Assembly (NCBI GenBank): GCA_024811115.1
Contig: JAKOGH010000002.1
Coordinates: 62,001-126,000, forward strand
Origin: Terana coerulea
Lineage: Eukaryota > Basidiomycota > Agaricomycetes > Polyporales > Phanerochaetaceae
Length of the DNA stretch: 64,000 nucleotides
Direction: 5' to 3'
This document shows positions 11,174 to 24,500 of this stretch, one piece after another (position 1 is the first letter of the stretch; each line of letters begins with the position of its first letter). The notes beneath the pieces are model-generated. The model was not told the DNA's origin. It did not search any database and saw only the letters and a program-made list of their open reading frames with translations. The position numbers were made by a program, and so were the translations under genes.

Positions 11174-12198
11174 GGTGTAGGGGGTGGTCTGTTTTCGCCG
11201 TCGTATAGGTATGGACGTGGATACAGGCAAGTGCAGTGTTTTGCCCACTCAACGGGACGTCACAGACGTGTAACCCCGTGGGAATTACGATATTCGTGGG
11301 AACTAGGGTTGAGGCCTATTTTGTGCCTTTTCTCGCGTGGCAGTGGAAGGCGCCTGCCTCTGTCCGCGTTTGATGTTCGCGCCGCCTCTGACGACACTTC
11401 GACCTATTCTACCACCACTAACTTCGCAACTTCGACGGCCCGTACACCACGTTATTGCCGAGTGGGATAAGTCCTCGCTTCTGAAGATACACGCTCGCAA
11501 GACTAGCTGTTGGAAGGGACACGTACGGTGAGCCAGCCTTTCCTCTTCGCCACAGCCCTCTTAGTGCACTGTGTTGCGTGTCAATGAAGACGCAGAGTTC
11601 GTGAACATGCGAACACTACCTATCTTGCTCGCAGCCAGTGCGCTCTGCAGAGGAGCTTCGCAATGATGCCTTAGTAAAAGGGTCGATCTCAAGTCTTCTG
11701 CTGCACCCCAACCTACGCCCTGCTCCGAGCCGCCAGTGTTCGTCACCCGACGCGCCATATTCTCAAAATCACTGTGGTGCGCCGTAAGGCCGAACCGATA
11801 TTATTACTTCCTCTTAGGATGACTCCATAATGGCTGGCTGGTCAGAAGCTTCAAGGTCAACCACGCAAAGGCGGAGTCTACAGCCGGTACCCTGTCTGCG
11901 TCTCTCAAGGCATTGACGGATTATCGGGACGTCCAAGTCAAGCTGAAGCAGAAAATTCCACTCTGTCTTTTGCGGTCTCAGACGTGGTTATTTTTCGGGC
12001 GACACATTACTTATCTCACGGATGAGGCGTGCGCTCAAAGCATCTAAGCTCAAGGCTCATGCTTAGGTGTGTGGTTACGTACGTACAGCATGCAGGCACA
12101 GAGCAGGTGCCACGGGGCGGGTGCAAGCACAGATTTGGGGATAAGAGATCACATTCGTGGGCTTTATGCCCACCTGAACATATTATCTCGTCGAGGTT
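11174..12198. other. divergent promoter region, ERD2 / J-protein
   Basis: One kilobase between two divergently transcribed genes. Open frames at 11135-11531 (plus) and 11561-11758 (minus) have no family match and no start/intron pattern that supports a gene. It presumably contains both promoters; no precise element was recognised. Confidence 0.5.
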
Positions 12199-13682
12199 AT
12201 GAGCGTTGCTGATTCATACTTTACAGAGACAATCCTGAGGACTATCATGATCTGGATCATCAGCAGCTGGATAGGATGGCGCATTATTCCAAATCACTTA
12301 GCAGGTTTCGTGCTCGTCTACTTCCATCGAGCATACAGCTCTATCTTCAAGCGTGACCCACCGGCACCAAATACACCGCTCTGGTTTAAGCACCGAAGAT
12401 ACATGTATGCGCTCGTTGTCTTTGGCTATGCACTATATTCGTTCCGTGAAGCTGCGACCTCAATCGGACCGAACTATTATGAACTGCTCGGAGTCGGTCC
12501 CGCCGCAGACGAGGCTGCGTTGAAGGCCGGGTTTAGGACGTTCGCTCGGAAGTACCATCCAGATAGAGCGGGACCGCAAGCCGAGAAGCTTTTCATGGAA
12601 GTCAGAGACGCATACGAGGCACTCAAAAACCCTGTGACTCGATTTGCTTACGACAGGTGCGATACAGTATTTTCCAATATTCTCATACTACCGCAGCTCA
12701 GCGCGATTTATTTTTGGTAGGTTTGGTTCACAGGCCTTGAATTGGTCCCACTGCAAAACCATGCAAGAATACCTCAGTCATGGTATGATTCAATCTGTCG
12801 CCTACTACGTGATAAGCATATGCGTCTTGATATTTTGGAACAAGATATCGCCTCACGACCTCATTTTTGTGAGTAGAAGTATGCTGTGAAGTTACCGGTT
12901 CGCTGATCACTTCATGCAGTGGAATTATATCCTTCTTTTATTCACCTTCGCGCACGAACTACACCTCATCCTGGGACCATCAGCTTCAGAACCCTTTGCT
13001 ACTGCGCTCACCCGAGATGTCTATGTTCACTCAGTATCTCCTGCCGGCTCTGGAATTCTCGGCGTATTGTGGCCAAGCCGTGTCGCATACCAGCACGTCA
13101 CATACATGAAATCGCTTTCGATGCTGCTGGTGTCTGCTCTGTACCAAGTCATTCCCAACCTGTTTCCCTCGTCATCGGAGCAGCTCCACCCCAACACTCT
13201 GGCGATGCTCCTTCAAAACTTCGTGATGATGTGCGAGACATAGATCAAGGAGGTACGCCCCACTGCCGGCTGTGTGCACAAGCAATGGTACTGACAGCCG
13301 TCTAGTGTACGGTATCGTACAGACGGACCTACACGCGTGTCATGGCGATGCGACCAGCTCGCTGCCCTCACAAGCTGAGTTCCCCCACATACCACCATGC
13401 GACCTTGCGGACCCGGTGAAGCAGATCATCTCGTCGGAGATGGAAACCTTGCTTCTAGACAACACATTACTCAGTCCAACCACTGGTCCTCTCCGAACGG
13501 CATGCGAGCAGGCAGTGCTTAGGAGAAGACGTAGAGAAGGGGAGAAGAAATCTTATTCAGACCGTGAACCACCTCGTCCTCATGTTGTACCGCGACGATC
13601 TGCACCTCGTCCACTACCCCTATCGCGTATCAGTACACTCTCGAAGGAGGATTACGTCAGAGGACGGTCGTTGTCGTTTTAA
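12199..13682 (+). CDS. membrane-anchored J-domain protein
   Basis: A J-domain co-chaperone fixed in a membrane. Start ATG 12199. An N-terminal membrane segment (IMIWIISSWIGWRIIPNHL) is followed by a basic loop and a second hydrophobic stretch (YMYALVVFGYALYSF). The J domain runs NYYELLGV...KYHPDRAG...MEVRDAYEAL and has the HPD tripeptide needed to stimulate Hsp70. The intron after the J domain (donor GTGCGA about 12657, acceptor TAG 12720) restores RFGSQALNWSHC. Further hydrophobic segments follow (SVAYYVISICVLIFW, NYILLLFTFAHELHLILG). The last exon encodes an Arg-rich tail (RRRRREGEKK) ending GRSLSF, TAA 13680-13682. The junction between about 13200 and 13310 is unresolved: the frame through LLQNFVMM closes at a TAG, so a splice or frame change is needed to reach the last exon. 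Probably an ER protein, by topology only. Confidence 0.75.
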
Positions 13683-14177
13683 TTTATCAGATCTACGCAC
13701 AGACTCTGAGCTCAGCCAGCCATGTAGCTTTAGACCATGTATGTAAATTATCACATCTACGACGCTAGAAATGCCTCCACGAACGCTGCATTGTGCAATA
13801 CCTCGGATGGCACTGGCACGAAAAAGGCAGCATCGCGCTTCGTGGCGTTTGAGTTTGTTGCCGGCCTCGGCAACCGGCAATACCATTCTATTTCTGAATT
13901 GTCTCAGGTCTGTTTGACCTGCTTCCCTTACGACGACGCTTTTCACAGCTCGGTCTTCTTTCTTCCTCTCTTTCTGACCTTTTCCGACGCTCCTTACCAC
14001 CCCAGTCGCTCCTTACTGTTGCCGCTTGTCTGGAATTCATTTTCCAGCTGTTCTCAATCCGCTACATTCCTCCCTCCAACAAGATTGCCACCGCTTTGAC
14101 TCTCAAGCTTCATTCTCTTACTTGATGAGCTCACAATAATACCTGAACGAAACCTTCCCCATTCGCCTCTTGTCCCC
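13683..14177. other. intergenic, promoter of TMEM198-like gene
   Basis: No gene seen. Pyrimidine-rich runs at about 13960-14000 and 14090-14170 lie just before the ATG at 14178, as is common in fungal 5' leaders. Confidence 0.5.
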
Positions 14178-15473
14178 ATGTCTTCAAGAAACACCCGTGG
14201 GTTCACCATTAGCCCACACCTCTCGACATGTATCCTACTCGCCTTCGTCACCGCATCCTACGCGTCGCCAGTCAACCTCGCCCGACGGGAACCGATCATA
14301 ACGTATGACGAATCTGGAAACATCGTAAACATCACCGACCCAAATACTCTTGCCCCCATAGAGCAAGGGGATGCTACCGATGGTGGAGGAACCGGATTCG
14401 ACGTTGCAGCCGTCGTTTGGCTGGCCTGGTCGCTCTTGGTCGGCGTGCCCTTGATGGTCGGCGGTTTCAGGCTGAGGCGACTCACCACTGGTGCTGCCAT
14501 AGGATGTGCAGCAGCGGTTTGCAGTGAGTGCAATATATATCCATGGCGTTATTTCTGCCTGACACTATTTCGCTAGTATGGTCTGCCTTTGTCAATGTGC
14601 TTAATGGAAGCGGCCTGGCGGACGTGTGGATCATGGTGTTGGCGATGGGAGCGTTCGTGTGTGGGTTTATCTTGGGACTCTTCAACTTCGGGCGGGTGGC
14701 GGGGATTGCTGCCTTGGGAGCGTTGGGCGGTGTCTCCATCGGCGTGCGCATCTGTCTTCTCCGACCGAATCTCCTAGTCCCCGATCCCTTCTTTGTCAAC
14801 TGGCTCATCTCCGGTGTCTTGGGCGCAATCACGTTCGTGCTTGTTGTTGTGAAACAAAGGGCCGGTATCGTCAGTACCCAATCCAAGTAATGATCCCGAA
14901 AGCGCTCTAACTCTGCCTTTCAGGTTATTGGTTCAGCTGCTGTCGGTACCTTCCTTACGGCTCTCGGCATCGACCTTTTGATCAACAAACAATCTGGCAT
15001 GAGTATGGGTCTCCGAACCCTCTTCGACCAAAACTCTGCGCATATAGTCTACCTCAAGGCTCACCCTTACCGTCCGCCCATTAGCGCGTACATCGTCATA
15101 GCTGCCTCTCTCGCGCTCATGTAAGCATGACTTAACCACGACTCTGCGCGGCTCCACTGACTAACTCTATCAAAAATGTAGTCCCGTCCTGTCGTATATG
15201 CAACATCGTTTCTTCAAGGGACCTTTCAAGCGCCAAAGAAGCTACAGCGTCACCTCGCTTGAGGACGATGATTCTATTGCACCAAATCGGCCTTCAGTTG
15301 CAGATACTGAGAAGGGTGCCGCCGAGGAGGAGAGGGTGCCCATCAAGCACAGTGTAGACCTTACCGAGGAAACCCCAACCCCGACGCCAGCCGCCACGAC
15401 GGAAGACCTCATCGCAAGTCCAAAGGAGGACACCCCGTTTAAACGTGCCCTCTTGAAAACCTCAAGACGATGA
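14178..15473 (+). CDS. TM7SF3/TMEM198-like multipass membrane protein
   Basis: Member of the TM7S3/TM198-like (DUF4203) family of multipass membrane proteins; the molecular role in fungi is not established. Start ATG 14178 with a signal peptide (HLSTCILLAFVTASYASP), then a short luminal region rich in Asp/Thr. Helices follow: VVWLAWSLLVGVPLMVGGF; after an intron at 14524-14576, IMVLAMGAFVCGFILGLF; then GIAALGALGGVSIGVRI, LISGVLGAITFVLVVV, a VIGSAAVGTFLTALGIDLL segment and ISAYIVIAASLAL. The glycine-rich helices are typical of the family. A cytosolic tail (RSYSVTSLEDDD, EETPTPTPA) is Ser/Thr/Asp rich and likely phosphorylated. Stop TGA 15471-15473. Four or five exons. Confidence 0.82.
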
Positions 15474-16109
15474 TCTTATTCATATTACCATCCTTTATCA
15501 TCATTTGCATTGCTCACATTTGGAACACCCCTAGATCAGCATTGGACTTACATCATTGCATTCGTATTCAAACCGGCAATCATTATAGACTTTGCATTCA
15601 CTGTTCATAGACCACTTTGGATCAGCATCATCGTGCAATTCTTGTGCTTTATCTTAGACAGATCGCTAGTAATCTGCGCATATTAATTTATTAATAGTGC
15701 CTCCCTGCAGTCATCGACATGATTGTCTTCGCCATGTATCGGTAGACAATCCACTTCAATATTGGCCATTTGGTCTGCGCTAGTGCAGTACAACAGATGC
15801 AGGCCTTCGTCCATCATTTCGTTCATCACATGGTCCTTATGAGACCAATCTTCATCAGTGCTGCATTATTTGTTCTCGCACCGTCGAGCTACAGAAAACT
15901 AACCGCGCCGCGTTCCACGGGTAAGTATGATGTACAACAGGTGCATTTGGATACTAGTGATGTGGTGATACGATACAGGGATTGATACAGAACGTAATGG
16001 GCATCTAAAGCTGCCCTTCGTTAAAAGCGTGAATCGTAATGGATGAAGCCTTGGAAAGAAGTATGGATGCCGCTCTAGCAGCTTTAAATATGGATAAGCG
16101 AGAAAGAAT
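15474..16109. other. convergent 3' intergenic region
   Basis: This stretch lies between the 3' ends of the TMEM198-like gene and the TmpA-like gene. It is AT-richer than the coding DNA (for example around 15655-15700), fitting polyadenylation regions. No gene seen. Confidence 0.55.
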
Positions 16110-18284
16110 CTATGAATCCCAGAGAGGGCCGAAGGAGTGCATGCCGTTCTCCTTGCAGCCTTGCATCAGCTCGGCATTACCGGCGGGGTTGGAAGTGATG
16201 AGGACGACTGTTTAGGATATCAATGAGTGAACGGCGATAATACTAGCGGTGGATGTACTCACCCTCGGCCTTGAAGGCGACGTAGATATCCTTCAGCATC
16301 TTCATGGTGTCGGGGCGGCGACCCTCTTTCTTGGTGTCGAACAGGATGTAGCGCTCCTTGGGCATGGTGCGGTGGATCATGTCGAAGAGAACCGGTCCGA
16401 AGGTCTTTTCCATATCCGAGCCAATCCAGATGAGGAACCAGTTGTCGAGCTGGACGGTGGTGGAGAGCACAGCGCCGATACCGGAGCCGGTGCAGATGGC
16501 AATGCCACGCTTGAAGAAGTGGGCGAGGTACGGGAGACCAGCGAACTGTGCGCAATTGAGGTCAGCGAATGCGACCGGAGGGAATGTGTGGAAGATGTTA
16601 CCTTCATCTCACGGGTCCACAGAGTCTTCGGCGGGTCGGTTACGAGACCGCGGGTCCAGTCACCCTGCACACCGGCGATAATGTAGTGGGCGTTGCTCTC
16701 GATTCCCTCAGAAATGATACCGAAACCGTGGTACTCCATGGTGGCGCTGCGCGAAACACGGCCAAGGAGGCCTTGTTGAATACCCTTCTTGAACTTGATA
16801 ACCGCAACACGGGGAGAGGGTGTGGTGATCTCGACGGGGACCTCGCGGATGGTGAACCAAGGGATGGCAATGCTGAGTAGCAAATGATCAGACTGGGCAG
16901 GTGTGAAGAGAGTGGTTCATACTCACAGGATGGTGATGAACAGAGCATACCAGAACTCCTGGGACCGAGCCAGACGGCCGCCGGAGTAGCTGTACCATGC
17001 GCCAGTCTCGGTGTTAACGCTGTCGGTGATGCAAACAAATATCCAGACGAAGAGAACCGAAGCCCAGCCAGCGAAGCGATGATGGCGTTCGAAGAAGCTG
17101 TAAGGTAAAACGGGTCAGCGAGCAATTGGAATGGTATGTATAACGACGACGCACTTGTGGTGATGCGCACGAATCCACGGGGCGGCAGCAACCATGGTGA
17201 TCACACAGACCACGACTGTGATAATACCCCATGCAAGGGCAACGGGGGGCGTGTGAAGATTGTGGCGGTTCTGGAAGGCGCGAACGACGACGAAAATGAA
17301 CCATGCGATACCGGAGGTGGCGCATCCCGAGTGAATACCGCCGATGTGTTGGATGAAACCAGTCAAGAACACACGCCACCAAAGAGGAGACCACTACGAA
17401 AAGCGAAATATGAGTGTTGGTGTTGATTATAAGGGGCATGTAAGTACCTTCTGGAAGGCGTGAACGAGGGGCCAATAGACGAAATACCGAAGGAAGAACT
17501 CGTTACGGCAGGCGACTGCAACCATGATGTTACCGAGAGCGAAAGCGGCACCGTGCTTTTGCGCGTAGGGCCACTCCTTGAAGTGCGTGGAAGCGACGAT
17601 AATAGCAATCATGTTCAAGACGAAGGCAATACTGTAGTGCTAGACGTGCCGCAACATGTCAGACATAGAAGAATTTGATGCGTGAAAAAGGTTGCTCACC
17701 ATCCGATAAGGGTTGTACCAGACTCTGAATTTGATCCACCAGGTAGGAGGCTTCAGCCGGGCGTTCTTCTGACCCTTCTCAAGAGCGGGCACCAAGTAGC
17801 GCGCCAATGCCTTCTCATCCTCGAGCCAGTCCTCTGCTTTCTCGACATCCTTGATGGACGCAGCAGGGGAGCTCTTCTCGCTGTTGGGCTCGCTGTCCGT
17901 CTGGGTGACGACCTCTTCGGGGAGCTTGGCCTTGGAGAAGACCACGCCGGTGGCGGAGGGGGATGAGCAGCAGACATTGTCGAGGAAATTCCGCCTGGTA
18001 GAGACTATTGGATAGAGGCTACTGGAGGAGTTGGCTCGATCGCTGGTGATACTACTCCCAAGAAGTGCAACCAGGTTCTTATACCTGCAGCAGCCGCTTG
18101 CATCCACGCCCACTCGCTCATGTTGTAGCCAAGCGTGCGCACGGACGGCCAATCTCGCCTCGTACAAGCATGTCATGCAATTTTCTTTTCTCGACGTTTT
18201 TTGCTCCAAGTTGGTGTCAGGCTGGATAGTCGGCGCGTTCGAGCCCGCGTACGCCCCGCCAAACGGCAATCGAGATGGAGACAT
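16110..18284 (-). CDS. TmpA-like integral membrane flavoprotein
   Basis: Resembles the fungal TmpA family, membrane proteins with a reductase-like soluble half; A. nidulans TmpA affects conidiation signalling. Exons in order: a polar N-terminus with VEKAEDWLEDEKALARYL; WWIKFRVWYNPYRM; transmembrane exons with GAAFALGNIMVAVACRNEFF, SGIAWFIFVVVRAFQNRH, ALAWGIITVVVCVITMV and FVWIFVCITDSVNT; then the cytosolic half with FGIISEG, the glycine motif GIAICTGSGIGAVLS (nucleotide binding) and DNWFLIWIGSDMEKTFG. The last exon reads AVLITSNPAGNAELMQGC and ends PLWDS, TAG 16110-16112. About seven introns. The start is uncertain: the frame is open to an ATG at 18284, but an internal ATG at 18176 is also possible. 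Family assignment is by recall of motif pattern, so moderate. Confidence 0.68.
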
Positions 18285-19579
18285 TGGCCTATCGTGACAG
18301 TTTACTCGTCTCCGTGGGGTCTGTGCACACCGTTCAGTTTGAGGTACTGCGCCACTAACTCTGAAACTAGAAGGGATTTACGCTGTTGACACCGCCATGT
18401 CGAGGCTATTGTCGGCTGATTGGCGTAAGCGACAAGACCCAAGCCACGAAGTTGCCACTACCGTGAAATGAGTGAGTACGGGATGCGTTACTAGAAATGT
18501 TGACGGGTCAGACATTGGACATAACGGAGCGTCGCAGCCGTGCTCACCATGCGTGACCACCCTTACCGTCGTTCTCATCAGAGCACGCCCCGCGCACTCA
18601 ATGAAACTTCTTGGCGATCCTCGTTGTGCGGGGCAGTAGGCGCAAGAAGATGTCGATACCTGTCAGCTATTTTCATTGATAGACAGGCGAGTATGTCTGA
18701 TAGACAATGGCTATGTCAAAAAACTTTCGACGGTTCGGGACCGTACGGAAGCCGGCGAAACGCAAACCATCACATCAACGACAAGATAGCGGCTCAAGAA
18801 GCCACGGTTGTTCGCTGAGCTCGAGTGTAGGCGCGAACTGTCAAGTCGCACTCAGATAGTAACCCCGGTCCGTCGGAGGCATCACGAGTGAGCATTAAAT
18901 GTCCTGAATAAACGTTAGGCTGAGCATTATAATGCAGGATATGTACGCACAGCTGAAGTGTTGCTGTTGCACATACGTGCGTATACGATCTACTTATGCC
19001 TGAACCGAGCGCCGAGCATGTAGTTGGTGTATGTCGCGCAGAATTCGTCCTGGTTACTATGGACACAACGCTAAGCGCGCATGGACCGGGTTGAAATGAT
19101 GTCAAAATGCATCAAGACAGTGGGCCCGACATGGGATAGGGATGGATCCGGATGGCATCCCTATTTTCTGCTCAAATCGTCAACAACCAATAGCCATAGA
19201 CGTACAACTCGATATCTGAGCTCAGACGCGAAGATAGAGAACTCGTGTTCGCCGTCGAATAGATTGCTTTGACTATGTCAGGAACCCTGCTAAGGAGATA
19301 GTCGATCGTGTCGTGAACCATCACTATTTACTCCGTTCGAAGGTAGAACGCAAATGACTAACTGAAAGTCAGATTTGGTCCAGTTCTCCAAGTGACAAAA
19401 TGAGGGACGCACAGAATAGATGGTTACCACTCAGTTTGAAGCAGGACAGTGTTCTTGCGAGGCAGTTCAAGTAACTTAGGAGTATCGTCCAATCCGTTAC
19501 TATTGCTGTAGAGTATGTGAATCGCGTACAACAAGTAAGTCAACAACAGGTAAATGAGAAGGAAGTCGCGCCTCTGGGC
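18285..19579. other. gene-free stretch
   Basis: About 1.3 kb between two minus-strand genes. Open frames at 18540-18818, 18794-19105 and 19081-19272 are short, have no recognisable content and do not chain through splice sites. It must include the TmpA-like promoter at its left end. Nothing else identified. Confidence 0.5.
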
Positions 19580-21082
19580 CTAGAAGTCACCCATTGTGTC
19601 CGCTGGGGTAGTGTAACCAGAGGGATCGATAGTGATAGTGAGCCCGTTCGTCATCTTGACCTCCTTCTCCAACCTGTTAGGCTGCACGCAGTGAGTGCGC
19701 AGTGTCTCCACCACACGCGGGATAACGTCTTCGTCCACGTTCTCTCCCCAGATGACATCGAGGTGCTCATAGCTATAGAGCGGGTACGCGATCGTGTGCC
19801 GCGGCAACTCTCTCAGCATCTGCTTGATGTCGACGAGCGAATCGCTGTCGCCGTAAAGTAGGACAATGGGTGTGACGATGTTCTTGGTGGGGAACCGCGC
19901 GGGCGCATACGCGGTCACGCCTGAAGGTTGGCGGGCTCCGCGAGTCAAGGTGACAGTCTGGACGTCGTCGTCGTACATCTGGAATTTGCCGTTGCGCATG
20001 ATTTGGAACCAGTGGACAACAGATTTAACGGAGGCGAAGGAGTAGAGGTGGGAGTAGGCGGCAGATTTCTGGAGGCGAGTGATGTTGTTACTGCGCCAGT
20101 CGAACAGCCAGCGGAGGGAGGAGTTGATAACAGCTTGGAACACGGGAGGGTAAAGGATGGATTGCCAACCGTGTGCGGAGGAAAGGATGGCTTTGCGGCC
20201 AAAAATCAGGAAAAGCAGAGTTGGGCTGTAAATCGATAACCATAAGCACTTCGCCGGGGCAAAAGATTTGAGCACTCACGATGCTTTCATTAGCCCATCT
20301 ACGATGGGGGCAGACAAGCCGGCGGGACTCATAGCAGGAGCCAAAGCGATGAAGACGTTGACCTTCTCGTTGAGCTGAGGTTGTATACTCAGCGCAGCGA
20401 AAGCCTGGGCACTGCCTTGACTGAAGCCGATGTAGCTCAGGCTCTCTTCCTTCGTGACATGCAGGATGTGTTCGACAGAGTCAGGAATGTCATGCCAGGC
20501 AAAGTCGTCCATGCTGTAGTTCCAGAATTTGGTGGAATTAGGATCGTAATGGATCGACTTCTTCGAGTACTTGTTACCGCGGTTGTTCCCCAGCCAGACA
20601 TCAAAGCCGAGCTCGACGAGAACGAAAGGAATGCAACGCTGGGTGTCGGTGAGGCAGACCCAGATTTCAGAGTTCATGAGAAGGCCGTGGTGCAGGTAGA
20701 CAACCGGCTTCCCGGTCGAGACCCCCATCCTCTCCACCTGCTCCCCTTGCTTTGTACATAGACGATGAAGCCCCAGCAGGTAACCGTCCTTGGTCTGGAT
20801 AACATGCTCTTCAAACGCGTAGCCAAAGATCTCGCAGAGCTTCTCGAAGTCCTGTGCTCGGCGGATACGATCCGAAAGGCGTTCCTCGTCTGTCTTTGGT
20901 TTAGGGGGGCCGACGACGAGATGAAATACGACCTTTGAGCGATCGTAGAACCACTGAATGACGGGTTTGGGCAGGATGGAAATCACGGCAGTAAGGAGAG
21001 TTTCGAAGGTTATGAGGACGACGCCAATGAGGATGGTAGAGTATTCAGTTGCCCGCAGGCGTCCCAGCACGGGGACATGCAT
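19580..21082 (-). CDS. steryl-ester-hydrolase-like lipase (AB-hydrolase lipase family)
   Basis: Membrane-anchored acid-lipase-family enzyme like yeast YEH1/YEH2/TGL1, which hydrolyse steryl esters or triacylglycerol. Start ATG 21082; an N-terminal hydrophobic helix (STILIGVVLITFETLLTAVI) anchors it. The lipase N-domain is recognisable by KLCEIFGYAFEEHVIQTKDG and by the oxyanion region VVYLHHGLLMNSEIWV. Then comes FDVWLGNNRGNKYSKKSI, a strong family block, and WHDIPDSVEHIL. The nucleophile motif is GFSQG; the acid is in LLYGDSDSLVDI and the base in YSYEHLDVIWG. A single intron joins DGLMKAS (end of exon 1 near 20279) to the second exon, which starts at or just after the 20270s with PTLLFLIFGRKA. 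Stop TAG 19580-19582. Length is normal and the triad complete. It shares a 480-base divergent promoter with SPA2. Confidence 0.88.
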
Positions 21083-21562
21083 GCCGACGATCTTTCAACG
21101 TGTGTAACGAGCTAGTTCAAGTTGTGGTTTGAAGGAGAAAGTGAGATAGATGGAGGTAGAAGGCAGACATGGGATTCCTGGCTCACTCTGCACCACTTTG
21201 ATGGCGACTAGCAGAGGCCAAAGCCACGTGGCTGTACTCGGTTCACTCGCTGCCCCATATTTCCGCGACGTTGACCACCACAGCCGGCCCTCGAGACGGT
21301 GAGTTCCACGTTCTGAATGGCATGCGAAGGAATACTGACGTATAGTTTGGCAAAACGTGGTAGTTGCAACGAGGTTGTCGCGTTGATCTATGATACATCG
21401 CTGATCCTGGTGAACGCGGAGGACGACCGCCATCCAGCTCGAAACGAGGAGGACAGACGTCGAGTCGGTCGCGATAAAGAGCTCGGACTGCAATCTGTAG
21501 CTCCCCGGATCTCTCTCCTTAACCCCCTCCATCTTTTCCCTGGCAGTGCCTACGGCGACAGG
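21083..21562. promoter_or_regulatory. divergent promoter, lipase / SPA2
   Basis: A 480-base gap between two divergent ATGs (21082 minus, 21563 plus). The plus side has a pyrimidine-rich run (CTCTCTCCTTAACCCCCTCC, about 21510) shortly before the SPA2 ATG. No TATA box was recognised. Confidence 0.45.
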
Positions 21563-24500
21563 ATGAGACGCAGCGGATCAGCCGCCCAGCGCAGTCGTGC
21601 GCCTTCGCCCACGAATACGACTTACTCAGGCATCTCAAACTACAAGAGTGAAGCCTATCGCCCCTTGAACGGCGCCGGAGCACCTATGCCAGCAAGCGGA
21701 GGTGACGCACGCTCTGTGGCACGCATACATTTCGACGAGCTTCATCGATATCTCGCTTCGTATTTGGCGAAGGGTGCGTGCCTGCCTTCTGTGAAGCACA
21801 TACACGCTCATAACGCAATTCTGCAGAACCTGCAAATTCCCGCACAACTGCAAGGCAGAAGCTTACTCGACTAACTCGGCAACAATTTCAGGAGCTTTCC
21901 ACCGATGTATATGACGAGCTCATTCGAAGGAAGACGAATACGACTGATAATGAAGGTGGGAATGGCGGTGTATCTCATATTGTGCTACTGTAACCGCGCA
22001 TTCAGTTCCCTTCCTACCCGTCCGCGACGACTTCCATCCTAAGCGCAACCAAGCTCGCCAGAAGCTTGCAACTCTACCCACTGGACGGTTCAAAGACCTG
22101 TCCAGTGATGTATACTATGAGCTTGGGCGCCGTTATCCGGAATTTAAAGAGGACGTGAGTAAAGCCAATGAATTTTACTTCGTGAGGTTTACCTCTCGCT
22201 TCACAGCAGCCACCTGTACCCACACTGTCACCGGGGTCGACTTATGACGACTATCCGTCACCTGAGTTCAATGCGCCGTACGCCAGGGGTACTCCTTCCG
22301 GCGGCCAAACGCGTCGTGTCTCAGAGGACCGAGGGGTAGACAGTGGTTATGGTGCCAGCTCGCCTGTGCCCGTGCGGAAGAGTATCGACGACTATGGCGC
22401 GTCTCGAAGAAGCGAGGATGGCTATGGCGACCCCTACCCGGTTGCAGGCAGTCGCAGGCGACCCTCGCAAGACACGACAGGTCGCCGCTCTCAGGACAGA
22501 GGCGACCTGGGCCGACGTCCTAGCCAGACGGTCAGTATGCATAGCGATTCGACTTCGACGACCAACGCGCAGAGCGCTACTGCCGGGATGATCATACCGA
22601 ACAAGAGCACCATCGCTGAGGAGGAAATCGAAGTTCCATATGCGAGGGACACGCGGGAGAGTACTGGGACTGCCATCGACGAGCGCGACCGAAGCAGGGA
22701 GCGGGGGCGAGAGACGGACACAGATGCAGAGACAGACGAGATGAGAAGTCCCGCGAGTGGGGTGGGCGGGCTGGGTGGCTTGAGCGGTTTGAGTGCCCGA
22801 CTACAACACGACGAAGACGAAGACGAGGGCGGGCTGTCGAGCTCCCGAAACGCTGACGATTTCTACGACAAGTTGTCCTATGGGCGTGCGTCAGTAACGT
22901 CGGACCGCTCTGCTGGTGGATCACGAGCCATGAGCGGACTGGCGGTCGTCGGTGGGGAAGAAGGCGAGAGAATTCGGAGGGAATATGAGTTCAGGATAGC
23001 CACCATGCAAACACGCATAACGGGACTCGAGCGGGACCTCGAGGATGCGCAACTACGTGGTCGAACACAGTCGGACAGTGATGATAGAGTGCGGATGATG
23101 GAGGTTGAGCTTGAGGAGTTGCGGCGGGTATGTCCTCAGCTTCCAGCTTCCTGGGCTTTTCCGCTTACGATGATTTAGCTAGTGGAGGAAAAGACGACGT
23201 CGATGCGGATGTTGCAGCAGGAACTTGATGAACTCCGTGAAGAGCATGCGCGGGAGAAGGAGCGCTCTACGCGTCGGGCCCAAGGAGATGAGGAAGAGTT
23301 GCAAATCCTCCGAGACCGCCTCGAGGCAGGAGGAGACGATGGAGATCCTGATATGCTTGAGCAGATTCGCTCAGATATGGAAGGGCTCATGACCGAGCTG
23401 TCCGACCTCTCTCGACGAAACGACGAGCTCATGACCGCCAAGGATTCTGACCTTGTTGTTATCCGAGATATGGACGCTCAGCTCAAGGAGTACAAGCGGA
23501 AGTACGAGCAAGCCAAGACAGAATTGCGAAGTATGAAAGGTGCGTCTTCCACTGTCTCCGGTCAAAGCTTGTCTGAAACGATTCCCATTAGCCACATCTC
23601 AACTCTTCTTGCAGCCGCCCAAGACTGAGGACAACCTTCCTGTCTCTCCAGAGGGCGGCCTGCTTGACATCCACGTCACTGCATTCGTCTCCGCCATCGA
23701 CAGCTTGCTGACCGCCGGCCGTTCAAACGCTCCGACTAGGGTTCTTTCGCCGATGAAGGCTGTTGTCAACGCTGTGACCTACATCATTGAAGACGTCCGT
23801 ACCTTTGAACGAAGACCACGGAGGGATCGTGCCGAGATCGACCTGGATGCCCTTCATGCTCTTCGCGAACGGGCAGAGGCGACTCTGAGCAACCTCGTCG
23901 CCTCCGCGAAGACCCACGCTACCAGCGCCGGCATGTCGCCCGTCAGCTTGCTCGACGCCGCTGCTAGTCATGTCTCGCTAACCATCACCGAAATCGGCAA
24001 GACCGTCTGCATCCGCAAAGCGACCAGGGCAGAGCAGGAGCAGTTTGCACCGGCTTCGCCTCCGGCGTCGGCGGCCTCGGTATCCGCGTTCAGTCCGACG
24101 GGTGTCCACAAGCGTCTCAACAGCAGCGCGAGCATCCGGTCGCAGTCTGATCGCTTAGCGGGACTAGTCTCCCCGCTCAGCGGTCCTTCTTAGGGCGTTC
24201 ATCCGTGGACGAACACATGAGATCGCCATCGAACATTTCGAGTGGAAGCGCCAGCTCTCCGCCACCCGCCTTTGATCGGCTTACTTCAAGTAGCGCAAAT
24301 ATCGCAGGCGACGAGTTGGCATACCAGGACGGTCCTGAGGATGCATGGTCAGAACTGAAGGTCAGTACAATGCCGTTCTCAGTGCTCAGTAGTTCTCAAC
24401 GATGTCGTTTAGCCCTACCTTGAAGCACAGACCGAATCTATCGTCTACGCCATTCAAAGTGTTCTCTCAGCCGTCCGCAGTCCAACGCCATCTCCAAACC